DNA of 64,000 nt from Hippopus hippopus (GCA_946811185.2 OX328109.1:32844129-32908128), one strand, 5' to 3'; positions 22,816 to 34,067 are shown, counted from the stretch's first letter. Notes: generated from the letters alone by a model not told the origin. Program-made: numbers and translations.

Positions 22816-23194
22816 GTCAAATCCCATTATTTGAAGCACATCTAATAAGTTGTATACAAAAGCTGTTAACTTCGACGACAAGTTTTTATTTTTAATTTTA
22901 TCTAGTCAAGAATTACAAATTTGTTGCTAGTTTTCACATATTGTTGTCAATATCAATCAAGACGTGGATTTTTCCCTTCAATAACAATATTTCTTTTTCT
23001 CGTTTGTTGCACTAGCTTATAGTTTGTCCAAAAATAGCGAGCGCGATAACTGTTCAACTTTATACCAAACGACAAAATTTTGGACTGGACCAAATTGAAA
23101 GCATTTGCTGACGGTAAGTTAAATGTAGCTTAAATGGTGATTTTTGTATTGGATAGGGAAGGAAACATTCTGGGAATAGGAGTTTAGAGTTCTA

Positions 23195-23285
23195 ATCTTG
23201 ATCATCAACAACAACAACAACAATAAAGATAATAATACTAATACTATTACTACTACTAATAATAATGATGATGATGATGATGATA
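23195..23285. repeat. CAA / AAT / ATG trinucleotide microsatellites
   Basis: Successive (CAA)n, (AAT/ACT)n and (GAT)n runs. The homopolymeric Ile/Ser/Met/Val frames across it are not genes. A degenerate C fragment (23055-23165) precedes it. Confidence 0.85.
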
Positions 23286-23734
23286 GTGTTAGCCCCGAAA
23301 ACAGACATTTTCGTCATTTTTGACGACGTGAACTGGCGATCATACACAAAACCTGCCGAAAGGAGTCGGTCAGAAGAATCAATTTTCACGGACATTGCCG
23401 AACTAACTTTTCATCAATTTTGCTTGAAGACGGCATATTTAGTCACAGAATTCTCGTCCAAGATGACAAAATAATCTTCTTGTGGAAAAATACACCTTGG
23501 GTCACAAATTGACTGTCTACCACATGAAGATATAGCGTGACCTATTAACTGTAGAAAATTATATTCCTATGCAAATGAAAACTGCCCATATTGCAATAGT
23601 TATCTTTTGGTTCTTTTTGTAGAGTTACTTTTTGTGAAATTAGTAATAATAGTAAAAGATATTTGCAGCAGACGACTTTTAAAGGGAGCTATGCAATTTC
23701 TTGTGAAACACAGAAAAATATACCACTAATTTTT

Positions 23735-24456
23735 GTGGTATTTGTCGAAGACAATACCACTATGAGTTCAATATTGAATTTTGAAGACATGTATCGTATT
23801 TTGTGCAAAGCCGAAGGAAATAAACCCAATTAAACTCAATTTTCTCAGACAAATGAGTTTTTCGGTAGCACTCAGATATGTAATTGGAAATGGCATGTTA
23901 AAATACACTGGGTGAGGCCATCGATCGTGGAAATACTAATTTTTTATTGAAAATAGCTTCACTCGCTCATAGCCTTCTATTGGCGCAATGATACAAAATT
24001 TGTCTACTGATCGCTTGGTCCTGGGCTTTTTCGTTCCAAAACCAGTTCGTCCCATGGCTTTTCATCCAATGATTGCGCGCTACTCCATTTGATTGGGCAT
24101 GAATATTTATAGATCGAAATAATTGATTGTAATGTTGGGAATTAAATGTTAACGGCCCAAGATATTTCAAAATCATGGTTTCCAGGTACAAATTTAATTT
24201 TATTCGATATATTCACATGGTTTCTCTATCCATCATGCATCCTACTGTCAAGGGACGTTACTCCTGACTCCTCCTTATGATCAAAGGGAGACTACCAATA
24301 CACAAATAATCCTAACTTTGTTATGAGTACTCTCCCTTCAACCAAAAAGGTATTCATTTGCTTAGTAGGTTGACTTTCAAGCCAATATTTGAATAATATT
24401 TCTCTTTTTCTTTCAAATTATTAACTCCACACAATGGCTTCCTTGACAAATACCAC
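23735..24456. mobile_element. Family D element, copy 2 (722 bp)
   Basis: Same inverted ends as copy 1 with T for C (GTGGTATTTGTC / GACAAATACCAC), and collinear with it throughout. CAGCGTTCTCAACGCTTTGA follows the right end, as in the other copies, so the element may extend some 30 bp further. Confidence 0.75.
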
Positions 24457-24604
24457 TTCAGCGTTCTCAACGCTTTGATTTTTCTTTGCAATCGTAAAAC
24501 CTGTACTGTTACATTTAAAACAAAGATATAATTTCGGGTTTTCAAATGATAAGATAGTTGTTTTGCAAATCAAGATCGTCGTCTTTTTTTTTTTTTTTTT
24601 TTTC

Positions 24605-24880
24605 AGATATGACGTCATTGTACTGATTTAAATGCGAATACTCGTTATCGACACGTTATTGAATATGCGATATTCTCACAAGCCTTTACGAAACTCCGGC
24701 GCAAACTCTAAAAGTACCTAAAGTGTTTACGTTGCCCATGACGGAAATACCATTTAAAAAGAAATTCTTACTTTTTTTCTTTCTTCTTTACTGATGAATC
24801 GCCAGCTTACCTTATTCGGCTTTACTGTAATAAATCATTTTCAAAGTCGGCGAGATTGTAAAAGTCGGAATAGCTTCCAT
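24605..24880. repeat. Family F interspersed repeat, copy 2
   Basis: Starts with GATATGACGTCATTGTACTG, which also stands at 28650, and includes ACGGAAATACCATTT and GTAATAAATCATTTTC. Lies between the D2 element and an A element. Confidence 0.55.
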
Positions 24881-24883
24881 TAA

Positions 24884-25090
24884 CCTTTATCCTGCTGAAT
24901 AAGTAAAAATGAAAATTTGAAGTCGATAGTAAAAACCAAGATTTTTCTATTTCAAAACTATATTTTGGGGAACAGATATCTCCTTATCGGACAGTGTTGA
25001 TCCAAGATCAGACTGCACGTTCTGTGCAGTCTGATCTTGATCTACGCTGTCCACCAAAGGTCCATAACTCCAGCTTAGCGGCCTAAGGGG
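24884..25090. mobile_element. Family A hairpin MITE with TTAA flanks (reference copy)
   Basis: TTAA at 24880-24883 and 25091-25094 delimits 207 bp in reverse orientation. It starts CCTTTATCCTGCTGAAT and ends AGCGGCCTAAGGGG. The arms are TGATCCAAGATCAGACTGCA and its complement lacking one base. No ORF. I infer a non-autonomous element moved by a piggyBac-type transposase encoded elsewhere. Confidence 0.88.
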
Positions 25091-25094
25091 TTAA

Positions 25095-26323
25095 AGATTA
25101 ACAACGTGAATATCGATGGCATAATTTGATATTTTATAGATGAATAGAGGTGAAAGCATTGTGGTATCAGAATGAATTACTCGTTAAGAGCAATGTCTTT
25201 TCTTGCGACAATGCATTTAACAGTGGTCTCTGCGGTTGAAGTGAAAATTTGCCGCAGTCATTACCATTAATTTCCATTTTCACCACAGTGTTCACAAAAT
25301 TGTTCTGCTGCAAGACGACATCCAATGCCGTTGCAGGAAGCATTGAATAATCCAAACACACGTGTTTAGAGTCGATAAGTATCCTGTTTTCGACTGATTT
25401 AATATTTATTGCTTTTTTATTCAAAACACTGGAAAGTCGCATCGATTTTTGACTGCATTGCATTTAGAACCAAAACTTGTTATCGTTATGTTTTTGTTTT
25501 TTTCAAAAGAGTCCATTTACAAGTGAAGTAAAACTGTTTTCCTTCATTGTCAATCTATCGCTCTGTGACTTTTTTTTACTACTGTAAAATTTAACTGATT
25601 TGGAACTGAAAATGTCTTTCTGCTTAAAACAATTCAATTAAAAAATGTTGCAACAAGCAAATTTCCCTTTTTTCTTACAATGCTTTCAAAAGTTGTAATG
25701 AAATACTGTATGATCTTGTTAGTCCGTTTTTTTTTTTGTCACAAACTTAGAAATATTTTCAAGGTATCCAGGGAATGCAGAATGGTTTAAAACCACCAAA
25801 ATGAGATATTCCTTTCGGTTTGCTGTTGTGCTTTAAAAAACTGTGCGAAAAGTAGTAATGGTGTGAGTCTTTAGGAAGGTTGACAAACCCTATAGAGGCG
25901 GGGTGTGTGTTTAAACCCTGTACTTCTGGATCAAGAGATCGAAAACCCTTTTATTTGTCACCAGTTTAAGAAAACTTTGAACAATATTTGCAGTGGCCTT
26001 TGAAGAAAACGTTGTTTTAGTCAGATCAAGTAGCTCTTGTTCTCGTCAGCTACTTGGCTGTTCATAGTTTGTACATAATTTATAAAAACTGACAACCGTT
26101 AAGGCATTATCCTCCCATCATTTTGAGCTGAAATTGTTGGACTATTATTTCTAAAACTGATAAGCTTTTCCGAGTGTTTATCTTTAATTTCTAAAGCGCA
26201 AGCTTTCGTCTGGGGTACTCATGGCTCATCCACATCGATACGCTGAGATTCCATTATCTATTTCTAGCAATAGCTTCACCACTGGATGCTAGAGTAAAAA
26301 ACAACACTACTTTTGCCATTGCA
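25095..26323. other. Unassigned DNA
   Basis: Holds a 98-codon minus-strand frame (25167-25463) of ordinary composition that I do not recognise. No splice or repeat context supports it. Nothing else identified. Confidence 0.35.
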
Positions 26324-26327
26324 TTAA

Positions 26328-26548
26328 CTCTTTACCAGCCGACAAAATTATAGAGTGGTCCAAATTGAAAGCATTTGCAGACGACAAAATAAATGTGACT
26401 GAAAAATTGAAATTTAGTTTAGGAAGGGCAGAAAACATGGTGGGAAAAGGAGAAAATGCTGGTTACCAGCATTTTCTTCTTTTCTCACAATGTTTTCAAA
26501 AGGCTTCTTTCTCAGGGTCGTTAAAAGTCGGGATTGTGTGGTAAAGAG
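26328..26548. mobile_element. Family C hairpin MITE with TTAA flanks (reference copy)
   Basis: TTAA at 26324-26327 and 26549-26552. Inverted ends CTCTTTACC and GGTAAAGAG. The hairpin GAGAAAATGCTGGTTACC / GGTTACCAGCATTTTCTTC has almost no loop. A truncated inverted second copy starts directly after the right TTAA (26553-26637). Confidence 0.88.
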
Positions 26549-27084
26549 TTAACCCTGAGGGAAAAGTCTTTTGAAAACATGGTGGGAAATGCTTTCAATT
26601 TGGACAAGTCTAAAATTTTGTCGTCCGGTAAAGGCTTTAAAATAACTGACCAATAAATTAGCAAAACCATCATCATAAGGGACAAAGATGATACAAAATT
26701 TTGATTGGTCAGCTTCAGGACACAAACGTGAAAGCTACGAGTAACTATTGACGTCAAAATGAGAGAGTAATGATTATTATCTAGCCATTGGTTCACAAAA
26801 TTTCGACAGCTAAATTAGGTAATTAGAGATCAATTAGGCAATGTATTTGTTTCAGAAATCCTTATCATATGATAAAATTTTGCACTCATCATTTTTGAAA
26901 GCATTTGCAGTCATCCAGTCAATTAATATAACGTGTCTATCGAAGGGTAGAAAATGTTGCTGAGAAAATGGCTCATTTTACCACAAGGTTTTCGAAAGCC
27001 TTATCCCTGGGAGGCCTATAAAACTCGGGATTGTTTGGATGTATTTAATGAAAATATTTGGCAAAGAAAGTAAATTACGCTACT

Positions 27085-27310
27085 ATGAATTACGGTCGGC
27101 CCAAGCGTAAGTCAATGGCAGAAAAATAAATTTTAAAATTAGGTAAAAAGTTGCCAAGTCACTTATGTTGACTTTTTACCTGGTTTTAAAATTCTTCTTT
27201 CTGCTAGCCGTAAAATAATAGATTGTCAGCTTCACAATAATTTTCATACATTTAAATAGTATGATTTAAATAAATATGAATTTTAACAACCATATTTGGT
27301 ACTCTTAGCC
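27085..27310. repeat. Family K repeat, copy 1
   Basis: GTAAAAAGTTGCCAAGTCAC...GACTTTTTACCTGG is an inverted repeat. It is followed by AATAATTTTCATACATTTAAAT, which recurs at 60100. The second copy is at 59940-60170. Confidence 0.55.
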
Positions 27311-28490
27311 GCTACTGGGCCTTTAATTGATAGAACAATTACAAAAGCCCCCCTCAATTTATATTCTGAGGCAAGACCCAAAATGTTGTATTGAGGGTTG
27401 GAGTAATTTGCATACTAAGATTTAAAGGGAAAAAAAAAAATGCACTCAGAACTTATATTTACCCGGAAGCACTTCTTTTGCTCGGTTCAATGCTGCTTGT
27501 TAACGCTATATTTGATACTTTCCACATCCGCATCTTTCCGCCTCGTCTAATGTTTGCCTCGCCTATTTCTACGACAGAATCTCCGTAAAAAAGTGCACCT
27601 TATCAGTTCGTTTAAGCTTGATGACTTTTAAACCTTTTTAACAATATAAAGACGGAAAAAATGAAAATGGCAAAGGGCACTAAAATACAACATTTACACA
27701 CACATAGCGGCCCATGTGTGCTGTTCAGAAAAAAGTTGACATTTTCCTTTGACATTAGATCACGAATCCACGATGGAGTCCACCGGTAACGAACTCACTC
27801 ACTCACACCTGATAATCAACTTCCTTGTAGATTTGAAATCCTAGTACTCTTTTCATTCGTTCGACTTTTCATTAAAGAATTAGGAACGTTTGTGGAGATT
27901 TTGTGAAACGAGCCTAAGAAATCGGTGCTTGAACACTCAAAAGCCGCTTTTTGCTTTGAGAAAAATTTCTTTAAAAAAAATAGCTAGAGTTCATCTACGG
28001 TTCAACGATAAACCAAGAAATTTCAAGCAGAAATTCTCCCTTGATTTAAACAATGGAGATGGAAATGAAAATGTATGATCAAGAGTGACTGCACATTACG
28101 AGTCGAATGTGCCTGTATGCATGCTCGAAAGCAAAATATACCCCACCTTATTTTAATATCACAGGTTTCACCTCAAAATATATATTAAAGGGGTTTTCCG
28201 TAATTCTCTTATTAGATAAGTTTTAACGAAGGAAATGACGAACACGTTATCTTATTCAAAAGTATCATTTACCTATTTATCGGGTTACGCTATTATTATA
28301 TGTATGCTGAATTGATTAAAAAGGCAACGAGGCTTTTAATACTGGCAAAGAACTGACCATACGTGGCTTACAAGAAAGGAAATATATTATCTTACAGCTT
28401 TCGTTCAGATCCTTTTTATGTATTACTTTAAAAGGAACCATTTAGTTTTCACGCCGTAATTCAAAGTTTGATGTAAAACACCGATAAATA
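27311..28490. other. Unassigned AT-rich DNA
   Basis: Only short frames (27391-27588, 27890-28078). Neither has a recognisable domain. Confidence 0.4.
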
Positions 28491-28494
28491 CAAT

Positions 28495-28556
28495 TTCTTT
28501 ACGGTTGGGGAAAAAAAGGAAATTATGCATTTCTTTTTTTTCCAACCGTAAAGAAA
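28495..28556. repeat. Perfect short hairpin
   Basis: TTTCTTTACGGTTGG and its exact complement CCAACCGTAAAGAAA flank an A/T-rich centre of about 30 bases. Not linked to another family here. Confidence 0.7.
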
Positions 28557-28767
28557 CTGTACGTCTGCATTTCGGAAACAGAAGTAATTTGGGCGTTTGA
28601 ATAACAAGATGGTCGTTTTCAGTCGGTAACGCTGTCTATTCTTATTTCATAAGATATGACGTCATTGTACTGATTCGAATACGAATCCTCGTAAACCACG
28701 TGTGATATTGATTTGTGACATTCCAAAGTATTTGCGAAACTATGGCGCCTAACTTGAAAACATCTCA

Positions 28768-29863
28768 TTATCTCCCGTTAGATGGCATTCTACAAATACA
28801 CATCTATCTAATATGAGCATTCTGGGTACAGAACCGTACTACTTTTCAAAATCAAAGCGTTGAGAACGCTGAAGTGGTATTTGTCAAGGAATCCATTGTG
28901 TGGAATTAATAATTTGAAAGAAAAACAGAAATATTATTCAAACATTGGCTTGAAAGTCAACCTATGCAAATGAATACTTTTTTGTTAAAGGGAGAGTACT
29001 CATGACAAAGTTAGGATTATTTGTGTATTGGTGGTCTCCCTTTGATCATTAGGAGGAGTCAGGAGTAACGTCCCTTGACAGTAGGATGCATAATGGATAG
29101 AGAGAGAAACCACGTGAAAATATAACGAATAAAATTAAATTTGTACCTGAAAACTATGATTTTGAAATATCTTTGGCCGTTAACATTTAATTCCCAACAT
29201 TACAATCAATTATTTCGATCTATAAATATTCATGCCCAATCAAATGGAGTAGCGCGCAATCATGGGACGAACAAGCCATGGGACGAACTGGTTTTAGAAC
29301 GAAAAAGCCGCCCAGGACCAAGCGATCAGTAGACAAATTTTGTATATATCATTGCGCCAATAGAAGGCTATGAGCGAGTGAAGCTATTTTCAATCAAGAA
29401 TTAGTATTTCCACGATCGATGACCTCACTCAGTGTATTTTAATATGCCATTTCCAATTACATATCTGAGTGCAACCGAAAAACTCATTTGTCTGAGAAAA
29501 ATTGAGTTTAATTGGGTTTATTTCCTTCGGCTTTGCACAAGATACGATACATGGTCTTCAAAATTCAATATTGAACTCATAGTGGTATTGTCTTCCACAA
29601 ATACCACAACAACAACCGTTGCTTTGATTTTCAAAATGAAATAAACGTTAACTCAATAAAACGCTACCTGGTGCCATTCATTCAGCTATGATCGGCTAGC
29701 ATGTAACCTATGCATCGGCCATTTATTAAAACAGCCCCTACATGCTTGGGTAATAGGCTAATAGCCTCGGTATAAGCCCTACTTTTCCTGAGTATCCGTG
29801 GGTGGGTGATGCGTCATAGCAGACAGGTCGAATCTTCAAAGAATATGACATGCGCAGACAACG
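28768..29863. mobile_element. Family E retroposon-like element, copy 1, with D3 inside
   Basis: Flanked by GAAAACATCTCA (28756-28767) and GAAAACATCTTA (29864-29875), an 11/12 target duplication. Starts TTATCTCCCGTTAGATGG and ends GACATGCGCAGACAACG. Without the D insertion it would be about 330 bp, close to the uninterrupted 302-bp copy at 41941-42242. No inverted termini. Confidence 0.8.
28874..29607. mobile_element. Family D element, copy 3, inverted (734 bp)
   Basis: Ends GTGGTATTTGTC and AATACCAC. Reverse complement of copies 1 and 2. Inserted into element E1; the uninterrupted E copy at 41941 shows the empty site near CTACTTTTCAAAACGACAAC. The ORFs at 29141-29332 and 29432-29644 lie inside it. 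Confidence 0.8.
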
Positions 29864-30169
29864 GAAAACATCTTAACAGGCTAGATTTACGTAGTCCATT
29901 AAGGAAGATAAATTTGAAAATAGTTTTTCTTTCTTTGGTCTTTCTACTTTACTGGTGATTTACCATCTATGGTCTTACTTTTTTTCAATGATAAATCATT
30001 TTTGAAGACTGATTAAACGATAGAGTTCTGAATAGATCTAGATCTAGCTCTCTTGAAGGAACATGCAATATCTACTAGTATGTATAAGCTATGAATAAAA
30101 AACAATAGACCTTATACTGCAAATTACAACTCGGGGTTTTTTTTTTTTTTTTTTCTTTCTTTCTTTTTC

Positions 30170-30245
30170 GAACAGTGCAGATCAAGATTAGACTGCACAG
30201 AACGTGAAGTCTGATCTCAAATCCACACTGTTCGATACCGTGAGA
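30170..30245. mobile_element. Family A hairpin core, partial
   Basis: Arms AGATCAAGATTAGACTGCAC and GTGAAGTCTGATCTCAAATC, preceded by a C/T-rich run at 30137-30168. Confidence 0.6.
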
Positions 30246-30326
30246 TTTATCCTGCAAAAAGACTTTTAAAATCGCAAAATCTTAATCGTTTTTTTTCTGT
30301 TGTTGTTGTTGTTGATTTCATTTTAA

Positions 30327-30527
30327 CCCTTTTGATTGCGAAATAAATGTAAGTTTTCAGCATGTAATAAAATTCCAAATTTTGCGATTACACTGTTCAT
30401 TTAACCATAAAATATTTCTCCATATCGGACGGTGTAGATGCAAGATCAGACTGCACAGTCGGAGAAGTCTGATCTTGATCTACACTGTCCGCAAAGGCGC
30501 ACTGAGTCACGCTTAGCAGCTTTAAGG
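30327..30527. mobile_element. Family A hairpin MITE, reverse, just upstream of the receptor exon
   Basis: TTAA at 30323-30326 on the left; the right flank has mutated to TTAT. The hairpin around AAGATCAGACTGCACAG is present with a changed loop. Its right end lies about 80 bp before the receptor start codon. Confidence 0.75.
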
Positions 30528-30594
30528 TTATTGCAACTTTGAAGAAAAAGTCAGGCGTTCAACGAAGATATTATCTTTCATCGTGATTTTTTAA

Positions 30595-30598
30595 CAGA
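30595..30598 (+). promoter_or_regulatory. Candidate 3' splice site before the receptor start codon
   Basis: TTTTTTAACAG ends at 30597, 12 bases upstream of the ATG. It follows a T-rich stretch and looks like an acceptor, suggesting a separate non-coding 5' exon upstream. No transcript evidence is available. Confidence 0.4.
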
Positions 30599-30609
30599 AT
30601 CTCATTACA

Positions 30610-31369
30610 ATGGAGAACACCACAGCCGTCTTCGACAACACGACCGTGGAAGGCGAGCTAGATCCGGAGATGGTCGAACTCTTTGGGAAGCTAAACCAAG
30701 TCCAGTTGATTGTCACCCCAACGCTCATGCTCCTTGGCATCACAGGAAATCTGATGATCATCATCACCGTATCTGGTCAAAATTTTGTACAACTATCGAC
30801 CAAGTACACCCTGAAAGCCCTTGCAGTATCGGACTCCATTTTGCTATTAACAAACGTATTCAATCAGCATTTCACTCGAAGCGTATTTGGTTGTGACGTC
30901 AGGGCGCTAAGTCCATTCTCCTGTAAGCTCTTTTTTGTAGCGTATCGCGTGGGCAAGATGTCTGCCTCTTGGTTTATCGTCCTAGTAGCCGTTGAAAGGT
31001 TTGTAGCCGTATTGTTTCCGTTTCACGTGAGAATAGTCACTACGAAACGAAACATCATCATCTCCATTGTGTGCATTTATGTTTACAACGTCGTCATATC
31101 CGGTATATGGACGGTATCCACTGACGTCATCAACAAGACCTGCCTACCGGATGCAATCACCCCTGACAACGCCTCGATTCACAAGATCTTTGTAATCATT
31201 GGCGGCCTTAGTTATTCCTTGGTGCCCATTTTGATATTGATCTTCATCACGCCACCTATTGTCTACAAGTTACTGGTGCAGCGAAGAAGGAGACAGGAAC
31301 TTACCCATAATGCCTTGCAACGATCTACGTTTACCCAGAATGTATCCCGGATCACCGCCATGCTCATCG
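30610..31369 (+). CDS. Class A G-protein-coupled receptor, coding exon 1 (residues 1-253)
   Basis: Encodes the N-terminus through the start of TM6 of a peptide-receptor-like rhodopsin-family GPCR at the plasma membrane. The N-terminus has two glycosylation sequons (Asn3, Asn10). TM1 has the GN pair (Gly46, Asn47) and TM2 the conserved Asp75. Cys105 at the top of TM3 probably pairs with Cys178 in extracellular loop 2. The usual Asp-Arg-Tyr motif is Glu129-Arg130-Phe131. TM5 has Pro206, and loop 3 has a basic QRRRRQ stretch (224-229). The ATG has a good context (ACAATGG) and an A-type MITE just upstream. The exon ends after the first base of codon 254 at a GT donor (31370). Ligand and subfamily cannot be told from sequence alone; molluscan FMRFamide-type or orphan peptide receptors are candidates. 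Confidence 0.93.
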
Positions 31370-31547
31370 GTAAAAATATATTTTTCTTTTACAACATTAG
31401 CTCTTGTAGACTTTTTCTTTTTGTCTTGCAGCAGCCTGCTTGAGAAAACACTGTGACACTGTGCAAAATATTTCTCGTGACGAGCAATATTTGTTCTGGT
31501 GCCTCATACGTTTTCTCAATCATTTCCGTGTTACACAACTATATTTC

Positions 31548-32640
31548 ATACTTTTCGATAGTTTATCGAGACATAATGGTGGATTATGGTTTGATATTTC
31601 ATGGTTACGACCAGTGAAAAATACAGATTTCATATTTTCTAACTCTTCTATTTAAGGCGGAAGCAGTACTTCACGCGCACTAGTTACCTAGGTAAACAGC
31701 GCGTGCCATTCAACCAGAAGGAAATATGACGTACATAGAGGATCTTACATGAGTGTTTATGTATTATCATTTTTATCAAACGAGTTGACTAAAATTGTAT
31801 GACGCGAGCCTTGGCGAGCGTCAAATACATTTTAGTCAACGAGTTTGATAAAAATGATAATACATAAATATGAATGTGAGATTCTATTTATCACATAAAA
31901 TGAATGACAGACAGAAAGAAAAATATCCTGCATCATCAGCTTTCGCCTCTATACCATGTTTACAGTTGTAGTTTGGTTTCAAATATGTATACACACAAGT
32001 AGATAGTTCTTTGACATTTACACCGAAAGAAGAATGAAATAGTTTATAGAGGAGTCAAGTCCACCTATTTCCGCAATAATATTGTTTTTAAGAGACTTTT
32101 GGTGCATTTCTAGGTTGTCATCAAACACGAAAATCATAAACTTTCCACGCGTATACGTCTTAGCAACAATGACGTCATTTTTCCACGAAACGGCGAAGCA
32201 GTACAAATTCCCGCGCATGCTGTGGTTGGTTTCTCTGGCTTCACACTCTCATGACTGAAAATTGATCAGAACCGGGCCCTAAAAAACGATAATACACTAG
32301 TGTATTATCAAAAATAAGGCATGGGTTTAATACATTGCCGGAGGAGGTTTTATGTGATAAAATAAATTACGCGCATTTACCCTACATTTCTTGCGCTTTA
32401 CGTAAAATTGTAATGCGTTCTTACGTGAAGGGGGTACGCCACGGGGAATTACCGAAAACAACTGTACTGGATTTTGACGAATGTCCCAACATTCGGTGGA
32501 AGTTCGAAACTTATTTCATCTCGTAAACATCATCAGTAACATTTTCACTCGTAGCTGCGCCACTCGTGAAAATATTACCGATGATGTTCACTGGATGAAA
32601 TAATTTCGATCTTTCAACCGAAAAACAAACAAACAAACAT
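31548..32640. mobile_element. Family G element, copy 1, interrupted
   Basis: Left part 31548-31735 (AGTTTATCGAGACATAATGG, TTTCATGGTTACGACCAGTG). Right part from about 32350, ending in the long hairpin at 32505-32612 built on TTTCACTCGTAGCTGCG / CCACTCGTGAAAATATTACC. The middle (about 31740-32345) is a different palindromic element, with arms ATTTTTATCAAACGAGTTGA and its complement at 31768-31855. Confidence 0.65.
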
Positions 32641-32689
32641 TTCTTATCAGCAGTAAAAATCAGTTGATGCAATTTTTCAGAAAGCAGTG

Positions 32690-32748
32690 TAGGTCAAAAT
32701 CAGACCGCATAGAACATGCAGTCTGCTCTTGGATCTGCGCTGTCCGTT
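32690..32748. mobile_element. Family A hairpin core
   Basis: AGTGTAGGTCAAAATCAGAC...GTCTGCTCTTGGATCTGC; mutated in both arms. Confidence 0.55.
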
Positions 32749-33177
32749 AAATTGAGATGTTCTTTTTTTTTAATCTTTTTTAAGCAGATGGGGTTTTCAT
32801 GCTTGCTTGTCCCAAAACAAATTCGCCATCCAGTGAATGATTTAGTAAAAGATTATTCCTTTTTATATGTCTGCTTAGACTAATATTATGGGCAATCAGA
32901 TTGTTTAAAAGTTAAATTTCAAACATAGTTGATCAAATCTCCTATTAACTAAAGCGAAATTAAGGGATGGTCAGAGAATTTGGGACCGTTCGCCCTAAAA
33001 CATCTTCGCCCGTATTCGCTTTCGCACTGAGTTTGTTCCGCCGCATTCACTTCCAGTACTGTGACAGAAGAATAAATCCTATAGTAATGACTTTTGTTGG
33101 AGAGCGTTTTGGCAAAGCAGGGCTACGATATTACTCTCTGAGTTTTTTGACTGTCGCTCAAATTAATAGATACGAAT

Positions 33178-33436
33178 GAGCCATGCTCTGTGAAAAGGGT
33201 GCTTAAAGCATCTGCGAAAAGTTTCGACCCAGGTCAGCCTGCGCAGTCCGCGCAGGCTGACCTGGGCCGAAACTTTTCGCTATTGGTCACCTTTCTGTAT
33301 GCCTAAGGACCAGTCTACCTCATGATTAAGTCAGTTGTTAAAAAAGTGGCTGTTATGGATCCATAAGTATCTGATTGCTTGCTTGGTACCATAGATCACG
33401 GAGATGCATTAGGCCCCTTTTGCCAGAGCAAGGCTC
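33178..33436. mobile_element. Family B hairpin MITE
   Basis: GAGCCATGCTCTGTGAAAAG to CCAGAGCAAGGCTC, with a near-perfect hairpin around GGTCAGCCTGCGCAG. First of a head-to-tail pair within the receptor intron. Confidence 0.85.
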
Positions 33437-33447
33437 ATATACATTTG

Positions 33448-33702
33448 AATCATGTTCTGTGAGAGGGTGGTTTAATGCATCTGCAAAAAGTATCGACCTA
33501 TGTTAGTCTGCACAGTCCGCACAGGCTGACCTGGGCCGATGCTTTGTGCTATTTGTAAATTTACTGCATTTTCTGCATGTCAAAGTTCCATATACCTAAC
33601 GGTTTGATCTGTTTTTAGACAAAACGGATCAATATCATGCAAATAATTGCTAGGTATAATGCATTACGCACACGCATTACACACCTTTTTCCTAAAAGTC
33701 TG
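33448..33702. mobile_element. Family B hairpin MITE, second of the pair
   Basis: ATCATGTTCTGTGAGAGG start. The hairpin TTAGTCTGCACAG / CCGCACAGGCTGACC is diverged and the right terminus worn. Confidence 0.65.
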
Positions 33703-33839
33703 CCCACATCTCTTCTACAAAATAATCCCTCGTTTCTGGCTTTGCCTTAATCATACAAGCCTAGTTTATATGTACTGGTCGCGTCTATGATATAGATCTA
33801 AGAGTGCCATACATGAAAATGAGACAAAAAAGCTGTTAA

Positions 33840-34067
33840 CCTTAACTAAACGAAAAAACTTCAAATTTGTCCAAATTCAAAGCATTTGCAGACAGCAGAA
33901 TCAATATGACTCAAAAACTGAAATTTCAAATTTGCTTTTTGAAGGGTGGAAAACATTGGGGGAAAAGGAGAAAATGCTGGTTACCAGCATTTTCTCCTTT
34001 TCCCTCAGTGTTTTCAAAAAGCTTCAGTCTCGTTGTCCTTAAAACATCGGGACTGTGTAATAAAGTA
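33840..34067. mobile_element. Family C hairpin MITE with TTAA flanks
   Basis: TTAA at 33836-33839 and 34068-34071. The hairpin GAAAAGGAGAAAATGCTGG and complement is complete. Two opposing ORFs (33867-34097 and 33926-34117) arise from the palindrome. Confidence 0.82.

Larger units (their letters stand above)
28640..30060. repeat. Family F copy 3, split by a nested E/D insertion
   Basis: Left part 28640-28755 (ATAAGATATGACGTCATTG...) and right part 29876-30060 (CTTTACTGGTGATTTACC, CAATGATAAATCATTTTTG) continue one another as in 24605-24880. Element E1, itself split by D3, sits between. Confidence 0.65.

Noticed and set aside
24995..25050. Family A hairpin as a microRNA gene
   Set aside because: Stem length and small loop look suitable, but there are dozens of near-identical transposon copies; without small-RNA data a MITE is the better reading.
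25167..25463. Minus-strand ORF of 98 codons with ordinary composition
   Set aside because: No homology recognised, no splice sites or conservation to support it; kept only as unassigned DNA.
26440..26500. Family C hairpins as transcription terminators
   Set aside because: They resemble hairpin-plus-T signals, but this is eukaryotic DNA and the hairpins belong to a transposon family with TTAA flanks.
29141..29332. ORF recurring in related form in another family D copy (minus strand 23967-24191)
   Set aside because: Shared because the D copies are near-identical DNA; copies carry different stops and there is no domain.
30610..31443. The 277-codon ORF as a complete gene
   Set aside because: It lacks TM6-TM7; a consensus donor at 31370 and the matching exon at 42914 explain it better as exon 1 plus intron read-through.
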